A DNA stretch of 64,000 nucleotides from Akebia trifoliata (taxonomy: Eukaryota; Streptophyta; Magnoliopsida; Ranunculales; Lardizabalaceae), in contig CM030719.1 in assembly GCA_017979445.1 (NCBI GenBank), forward strand, positions 26,865,317-26,929,316. Direction: 5' to 3'. Both the position numbers and the translations under genes were made by a program. Position 1 is the first letter of the stretch; every line of letters starts with the position of its first letter. The notes under the pieces were generated by a model. It was not told the origin of the DNA and made no database searches. It saw only the letters and a program-made list of their open reading frames with translations. Shown here one piece after another: positions 58,327-64,000 of this stretch.

Positions 58327-58372
58327 TAAAAAGCAGCAATTGTCACTGTTATGGATGTGTGGTGTTGGTTAA
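58087..58372 (+). repeat. tandem duplication of LFG 3' flank (two copies)
   Basis: Copy 1 (58,087-58,200) and copy 2 (58,240-58,372) share the order ttaattgcagtggtccta / ttcaattgcaatggtccta, cttcttgactct, and caattgtcactgttatgga with tgtgt. Copy 2 contains an expanded (CT)n (58,290-58,321). The first copy begins about 80 bp after the LFG stop, so the duplication probably affects the 3' UTR and poly(A) region. Confidence 0.8.
58290..58321. repeat. (CT)n microsatellite
   Basis: Sixteen CT units inside the second copy of the duplicated LFG 3' flank. Confidence 0.95.
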
Positions 58373-58548
58373 CTTCATCTCATCATTTTGGTTGTTGGTT
58401 ACACATTAACTACAGTTGGATCATTTAACATTATATATATATATGGTATATGGGTACACAAGGATTACGGTGTGGATAAAGATTAACAAATATAATACAT
58501 AAATTTGGAGCAAATAAGGGTGGTGTTAATAATATTAGTATGTGGAGC

Positions 58549-58986
58549 TAGGGTTTGCAATGGATCGGTTCGGTATTGGATCAGTATCACTCCAATATCG
58601 ATCTGAAAAATTTCAAACATGTATCTGAATGGATTAATGAATATATAAACCGAATCCAATCCGCTTCATTTCATCCTTAATCCAAAACCGATCCAAACAT
58701 GTGCCTTATTTTCAAATGATCAATGTTCAAAAAAATATATAATTTAAAAAAATCTACTTACGAACTACAAATATAGAGGGAATCCAAAAAGACTAAAATG
58801 TTTTATTTATATATATTTATATGAAATTAGGAATAATAAAAAATTATTAAAATATGTTTTTTTTATCGGATTTTTTTTCGGAATAGATTGGGGTAAATCT
58901 TCAATACTAAAATCCGATTTTTCATGTTCTTTACGGATCGGATTGGTTCAGACATTGAATGTATTTTGAATCATTGTCAGCCTTAT
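58549..58986. mobile_element. MITE, family D copy 2 (about 440 bp)
   Basis: agggtttgcaatggatcggt at the left and ttgaatcattgtcagcctta at the right are imperfectly inverted. Internal words are shared with 24,650-25,113, as described there. Confidence 0.6.
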
Positions 58987-60111
58987 GTGGATCACCTTTA
59001 GAACGTTATGTGTGTATTGAAATATCAATTTAATTGTTATATATATATATATATGGTCTTTGAAAAAGATAATAATCAATAATGGCTCTACTGTGGTCCA
59101 AAGCTTACTGATATTTTCACTCATTTCGTGCCCACAGATTATTTATATTTCCTCTCTTGACATGAACTGACTAGTGGTACCATTATTATTACTCTGATTT
59201 CATGGGCACAACTTATTTATGTTTCCTCTCGCTCATGATATGAAGTGACTAGGATTATCAAACAATTCAATTAAAGGGATCAACTAGTTGCACACCACCC
59301 ATTATCAATTGCACTCTATCACTTAAAAATTCTCCTTTGCACTACATCTGGATGATTACACTCCAAAAGTAATAGAAAAAATATTGCACTCATTTTCCTA
59401 ATCACCAAATATCCGGATTGATAAATTAAGGACAGTTGGTTTTGACGATTTTAAAGACATTGTGAGGCTTAAAAAACTCACTGGAATTCATGTCAACATT
59501 TCGGACTGATCAATGGTCATCAAATTCCAAGAGACAAGATCGAAGCATAGGCTTTTATTAATTTCTAAACAAAATCTAAATATGGATTAGAATTTCAATT
59601 TATGCAAATGAGAAAAATCAATAAAAAAAAATAGAGCACGAACATAAAAGAAATCATGGGAAGATGAATAACTCCCTAAATCATAAGGTTACCATGGTGA
59701 AGTGCAAATTAATAGGTTAAAATTGAGGTTTTTAAGAACCTAACCACTAGTTGCACATCCTTCCATGAGTATTGGTATTTATTTGTCAAGAATTATTACC
59801 AAATCTAATTTCACGGTTTTGGGTGAATTTTACTATTGTAAGTTGTAACAATATTTCAATATTTTCTATTTGCAAGTTACAATTAGTAGGTAGCATGTCC
59901 GAACACACATGTATTACAAAAAAAAAAGACTTTTGCCTGATTGAATCTTTTACAACTACTTATAAAAAAAATCTAATCTATTCTTATGTCATATTTTATG
60001 ATTTATAATATAGAGGCTTTTCTTATATTTTAAAATATCAAGTAAAGATCATTTTTAAAATAACATATTAGATGGATGAACATCCAAACCCTATGGACTC
60101 AGGATAGAGAT
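58987..60111. other. intergenic, no gene recognised
   Basis: A+T-rich; a short (TA)n at 59,039-59,054 and the repeated words tatttatatttcctctc / ttatttatgtttcctctcgc near 59,140-59,230 suggest a small local duplication. Confidence 0.45.
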
Positions 60112-60219
60112 TTGAAACCCTCCTCCCACACCACAACACATGTCACTTAAATCACAATCTGAGGAAATTTTGATTTGGCTAACATGGCATGTGTGTTGAG
60201 GTGTGGGAGGAGGGTTTCA
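60112..60219. repeat. foldback repeat (about 108 bp)
   Basis: gaaaccctcctcccacacca is reverse-complemented by tgtgggaggagggtttc, with acaacacatg / catgtgtgtt extending the arm. Probably a short MITE; the family is unknown. Confidence 0.65.
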
Positions 60220-60401
60220 ATCCTCCACCCCGGGTGCATAAGATCCAGACTCGATGTAATTTTAGATAATTATCTTATCTAATAAGATAAGAATATCTTT
60301 AGATAAGATTAAAAGCAAATGTGAAGGCATTTTCAATCTTTTCTAATTTTAGTGTCGTGCCCCACTCCACTTCTCATTATATAAGTTGATGGAGTGAGGT
60401 T

Positions 60402-60661
60402 CCATGATTTTAAAATTCGTCCGAAACTAACATATCACCCAAGTTAACTCGATATTAAAGTTGAATCAACATATCACCCGAGTTAACTTGTTATTGGAGT
60501 TGAATGAAACCAACTCATAAAATCACTTTTTGGAATGAAATTTAAGACTCACATTCAATTTTTTAAACTAAATGTCTCAAACATATCGAAAAACTCATCT
60601 AAGATGATTTGGTATCAGGCCTAAACAAGACAAGATGCAAAACCAAGTTTTAAAACCTTGG
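60402..60661. mobile_element. possible family C MITE relative
   Basis: Begins ccatgattttaaaattcgtc and ends ccaagttttaaaaccttgg, imperfectly inverted and similar to the ends of 4,541-4,757. Inside, a 'catatcacccaagttaactc' word is repeated about 50 bp later. Confidence 0.4.
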
Positions 60662-61518
60662 AGATTCTTAAGGGTGGACAGATTTCCAATACTAATTTGG
60701 GAAAAAATGGACAAAACTCAAAAACAATAAAAAAACAATATAAAAAAATAGAAAATAAAAAAGACATTTTAAAATTTACAGGGTGAAGATCAAAACCCTA
60801 ACTCTCATTTCCTAATATGATGGTGCAGATAGGTTAACTTTCCAACCCATCAGATTAGTCTTTCTTAGGTATCCTACAATGTATTTGCCTGGTCAGCTGA
60901 TCCAAAAATATGGGACTCAACAACTAAACTCAACTCATGTCCAAGAATAAATAGTCAAAAAGGCTTCTTCATGTAATTCAAAAGAAAACACACAAAACCA
61001 TAAAATAATATGATAGGGAAGAGAGGAGAAGAAAACAAAGACCATAATTCTGAAACACCACAAATTTTCTTTTCTCAGACATTAAAAGATTCTTATCCAT
61101 AAAACCCTTTCCCCAAAAGACAAAGTGAACTCCAGATATGGATTTTACAAATCACATAAACAGTACATAACTTGCTCTTTTATATAACTAAATTTGATTT
61201 CTTTCCTCCTCTTTTTGACCACAATATTCCAAGCTCCCTCCTTTTTCCTCTTCAAAGCAGTGAAAGCTGAATCACATGGCTTCTTCTTTCTTTGATTGAG
61301 ATCCACTTTCTTCTCTCAGTTTAAACTAAAGCCCAAAATATTCTAAGACTCAAGATACCCCTACCCAATGATTTATATCTCATACTTCCTACTTTTTTTT
61401 ATTTTACAGTAGATTACAGGCAAAAAGGCCCCACCAACTTCAAAATATCTGGTCAGTCCTTGTGGTCATCCATCAATGGTTGGCCTCCTTACAAGACATT
61501 GGTGCGTGGCCAATTGTT
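60662..61518. other. 3' flank / 3' UTR of the FORKED-like gene
   Basis: No coding region. The part nearest the stop codon (61,200-61,518) is expected to be 3' UTR of the minus-strand gene; a poly(A) signal could not be assigned with confidence. Confidence 0.45.
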
Positions 61519-63233
61519 TTAGGGGCGTTTTTTGTTATTATTCCTCTCGGCTGCCATAGAAAGTAGACTAGAGACACCTTGAGTCCACACCGAGTACTCC
61601 CTTTGGTTCCTACATTCGAACTCAACTAACCCACGCATTTGGGTCTTCAACCCAAAGTAACGCCGATGCTCACCACCTTCGAGTAGGTGTCGCCCCGGCC
61701 AGGCTGGCATGTCTTTGCAAACTTCTAACACCACATCTACACAATTCAAACAGATTGAATCATAAATCAGAACCAACATCTTTTTCCTTTTTTTTTTCTT
61801 TTTTTTCTTCTTTTACTTTACTTTACTGCCATTTACACTACTTTCTCTGATCCCTAGAAGAGTTCTTTCTTAATTCTGTACACATTAAAGAACAAATAAC
61901 AACTTACTCTTTTTCTTTTTGGTGATGGTCCCAGCAACATGTCTGCTCTTCATCTTCAAAATCACCTGCAAATTAAAAAAAGGAGGAATAAGGTACAGTG
62001 TATTGGCATTGTTCGGAAACAAGTTTTAAGCTATCCATGTATAAGTATAACCATGCTTAACTATCTAGGAATCACAATTGGTGTCTTTGAAAAGGAAAAT
62101 ATATAAATTATTACAAATTTGGGTTCGAATAAAGAATCTCACCTGACCCGTTCGATTGATATAAACAGATACAATTTTCCAATGAAGATCGCCTGCAAAT
62201 TCAAATTATAAAAAGAGAGATTTAGTACACCTAGTCATATAAAACATGTACATGTTGATAATCAATATCAAATTTATATTGCAAATGAAAATAGTACCTT
62301 TACGGGTGCGTTTGAGGAGCTCACAACCCCTAGCGAGAAGCTCTTGAGTGCAGATCCCAAGGAAATTCTCTTCCTGAACAAGCTCCCCACTGTAATTACC
62401 ATTAGGATGACCGTTATTATGGTTACCTCCATTCACTCCTCTCTCAACTGGTATCACTGCCGCTATATTCCACACTTCCTTTAATGCCCTTGCTTTCAAA
62501 GTGGCTGCTCCACGTAAAGCTGGCAACAAAACATCACACAAAATCCCTAAGCACAAGGGCATTTTTGTCACAAAGTTATACCTTTCAACCATGAATCTGA
62601 AGAACAGAATAGGGCTTTTGGGAGGTCGAAGGTCTGATGGATGAAAAAAATAAATTAAGGGGTCTTGGGCAAGAGGTTGAAAACAAGGGTATATAAGTCA
62701 TTTCAATTCCTCTTATGAAAGACCAAAGTCAAACCTCACGCCTACTCTAATTTTAAGCAAAATCCGAAGAGTATATTTACGAAAATACCCTTAATGGCTT
62801 GCATAATTTACTAACCAGTGGCAGCGGCGGCCGTTAGTGTCATAATATCACCAGCTGAACGAACATTAACGGCAGAACCAACGACAGAAGCAAGGTGTTC
62901 ACGTTCAGCTCCCATGGCCTCTGCTGCTTCTACACATTGTGCAGCCACCAACGTTGCTGCAGATGCCATCGCCATGTCTGTCTTCGTCATCTGCTCGTCT
63001 TTAGCAGATCCAGATGATGCAGCCGTGGCTGCAGCAATTGCCGCAACAGCTGCAGCAACCGCAGCAACAGAGACCGCCGCATGAAGCTGAGCATTGTGAG
63101 CACGAGTTTCCTCTTTTTTCTTCTCTCTTCTGTCCTTCAACCACCTCCCAACTGTCTTACTTCCACCGCCGCCACCACCTCCACCACCACCACCTCTGTA
63201 TTGGGTTGTCATGGCGTTGTTCAAACGGCAGAG
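61519..63233 (-). CDS. FORKED/VAN3-binding-protein-like (DUF828 + plant PH-like), 5' exon missing
   Basis: Family members (FKD1, FL proteins, VAB) act at vesicles/trans-Golgi with the ARF-GAP VAN3 to place PIN1 and shape leaf veins. Exons: 63233-62816, 62519-62298, 62192-62143, 61965-61908, 61736-61519; all GT-AG, phases consistent, 321 visible residues. The first exon shown starts at an acceptor (GTTACAG), not at a proven ATG. The first internal ATG is 63,212, but relatives have roughly 100-180 more N-terminal residues, so an upstream exon is expected right of the window or unrecognised at 63,240-64,000. Order: a poly-Gly run (11 Gly), [20 protein letters not shown], the Ala-rich DUF828 core ([37 protein letters not shown]), [19 protein letters not shown], then the PH-like domain from about residue 205 ([16 protein letters not shown]) to [15 protein letters not shown]. 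Lies 3.5 kb from the convergent LFG gene. Confidence 0.93.
63163..63195. repeat. GGN trinucleotide repeat encoding poly-Gly
   Basis: CCACC-type units on the plus strand; eleven consecutive Gly codons in the minus-strand FORKED-like protein. Length is likely polymorphic. Confidence 0.9.
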
Positions 63234-63466
63234 CTGTAACGTTAAATATTAAATTAAAACGTGTCGGTAAATACTAACGAACGCAGGATGCGTGAAGTAC
63301 GCACCACTGAATTTTCTTTTTTGGGTACACAATAAGATCTAAAGATAGTTCTGTAAAAGACGAAAATGCCCTTTCAATTATAGATACCAGTTTCGTGATC
63401 ATATGCAACGTTTTAAAAACCGGACAATTTTGTGAACCAGTTTTTTTTTTTTTCTTAGAATTAATT

Positions 63467-63538
63467 TTTGCTAACAGCACCCCAATTCATTTGTAAATCA
63501 ACAAAGAATTGAACTCATCTTGGGTGCTGTTAGTAAAA
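63467..63538. repeat. short foldback (about 72 bp)
   Basis: gctaacagcaccccaa and ttgggtgctgttag are inverted around about 40 bp. The ends resemble the family E MITE class. Confidence 0.55.
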
Positions 63539-63593
63539 GTTGTCGGTCGGGGGCAATTGAGAACTCTGTTTTGGAAAGTAATTTTTTCTTTTT

Positions 63594-63831
63594 GAGAACT
63601 GCCTAGTGACACCCAAGTCCCCAAATTTCTACAATTATTTATCACTCCAATTAAATATCAAAACATACCATTCAAACATTATAAAGTTTTCTCAAATATA
63701 ATCTTTAACACAAAAAATAGAAATCTTTAACCAAACTTTTACTTAATCTCAATCATTTAGAATGTTCTTAATTTTTAAGAAGGGTGTAATAAGTAAAAGT
63801 TGGGCCACCAATAGCAGATCTCTTAATTTTT
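63594..63831. mobile_element. probable family E MITE relative (about 240 bp)
   Basis: Right end gtaataagtaaaagttgggc with accaatagcagatctctt matches the family E end at 44,704-44,815. The left end (gagaactgcctagtgacacc) is a poorer inverted match. Confidence 0.45.
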
Positions 63832-64000
63832 TTTTTCAAATCCAAGTTTGCCCAACAAAATTGAATCATAATCCGACCCATTTGACAAATATTCGGTCTA
63901 ATCATTGGTCCGGGTTATAAATGAACATTTGCAGGGGTAAAACTCTGGAAATACAACTCACAAAAGAGACAAATTACAGGGGGTGAAGGTACACGGTACA
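63832..64000. other. window end, no feature recognised
   Basis: Could be promoter or first intron of the FORKED-like gene; no exon with the family N terminus is visible. Confidence 0.4.

Noticed and set aside
62818..63084. Ala-rich plus-strand frame
   Set aside because: It is the antisense shadow of the Ala-rich DUF828 coding exon.
1..64000. CRISPR arrays, bacterial operons, tRNA or rRNA genes
   Set aside because: None seen; all repeat structures fit plant transposons, microsatellites or local duplications, and no cloverleaf or rRNA wording was recognised.

Overview
The window is nuclear DNA from a flowering plant, most likely a eudicot. It is about two-thirds A+T by eye, genes have GT-AG introns, and intergenic and intronic DNA is crowded with MITEs, LINE tails and LTR retrotransposons. 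The species cannot be named from the sequence. Exon models below were built by hand from splice signals, reading phase and remembered protein families; no alignment was run.

Layout: (1) 1-574 is the cut-off 5' end of a minus-strand LTR retrotransposon (gag start, primer site, LTR). (2) 575-10,300 is repeat-rich and gene-poor; at 5,377-7,192 four foldback elements sit end to end, separated by (TA)n tracts. (3) 10,324-21,995 (minus) is an 18-exon Dymeclin gene with large introns holding MITEs and LINE pieces. (4) 22,000-26,700 is intergenic MITE DNA. (5) 26,722-30,380 (minus) is a two-exon BAHD acyltransferase-like gene. (6) 31,362-42,074 is a young Athila-type Ty3/gypsy retrotransposon on the minus strand, with two near-identical LTRs, a perfect GTAAT target duplication and three single-base frame breaks. 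(7) 42,325-47,634 is a diverged tandem duplication of about 1.8 kb, enlarged by insertions in the second copy. (8) 47,858-48,785 looks like a CACTA-type transposon end. (9) 49,166-51,545 (minus) is a chlorophyllase of the CLH2 type. (10) 53,833-58,004 (plus) is a LIFEGUARD/BAX-inhibitor-like membrane protein gene. (11) 61,519-63,233 (minus) is the 3' part of a FORKED/VAN3-binding-protein-like gene whose first exon is not visible.

The genes do not form a pathway: Golgi trafficking (Dymeclin), acyl transfer (BAHD-like), chlorophyll dephytylation (CLH2), membrane and cell-death control (LFG) and auxin/vein patterning (FORKED-like). The CLH2 / LFG / FORKED-like neighbourhood appears, from memory of the Arabidopsis map, to be an ancient linkage: there CLH2 is next to one FORKED-like gene, and LFG genes are next to FKD1 and another FORKED-like gene.

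The most unusual structure is the family of (TA)n-embedded foldback elements built from one to three copies of a shared hairpin module of about 100 bp with differing ends (5.4-7.2 kb, plus one copy in a Dymeclin intron). No wholly new protein system was found.
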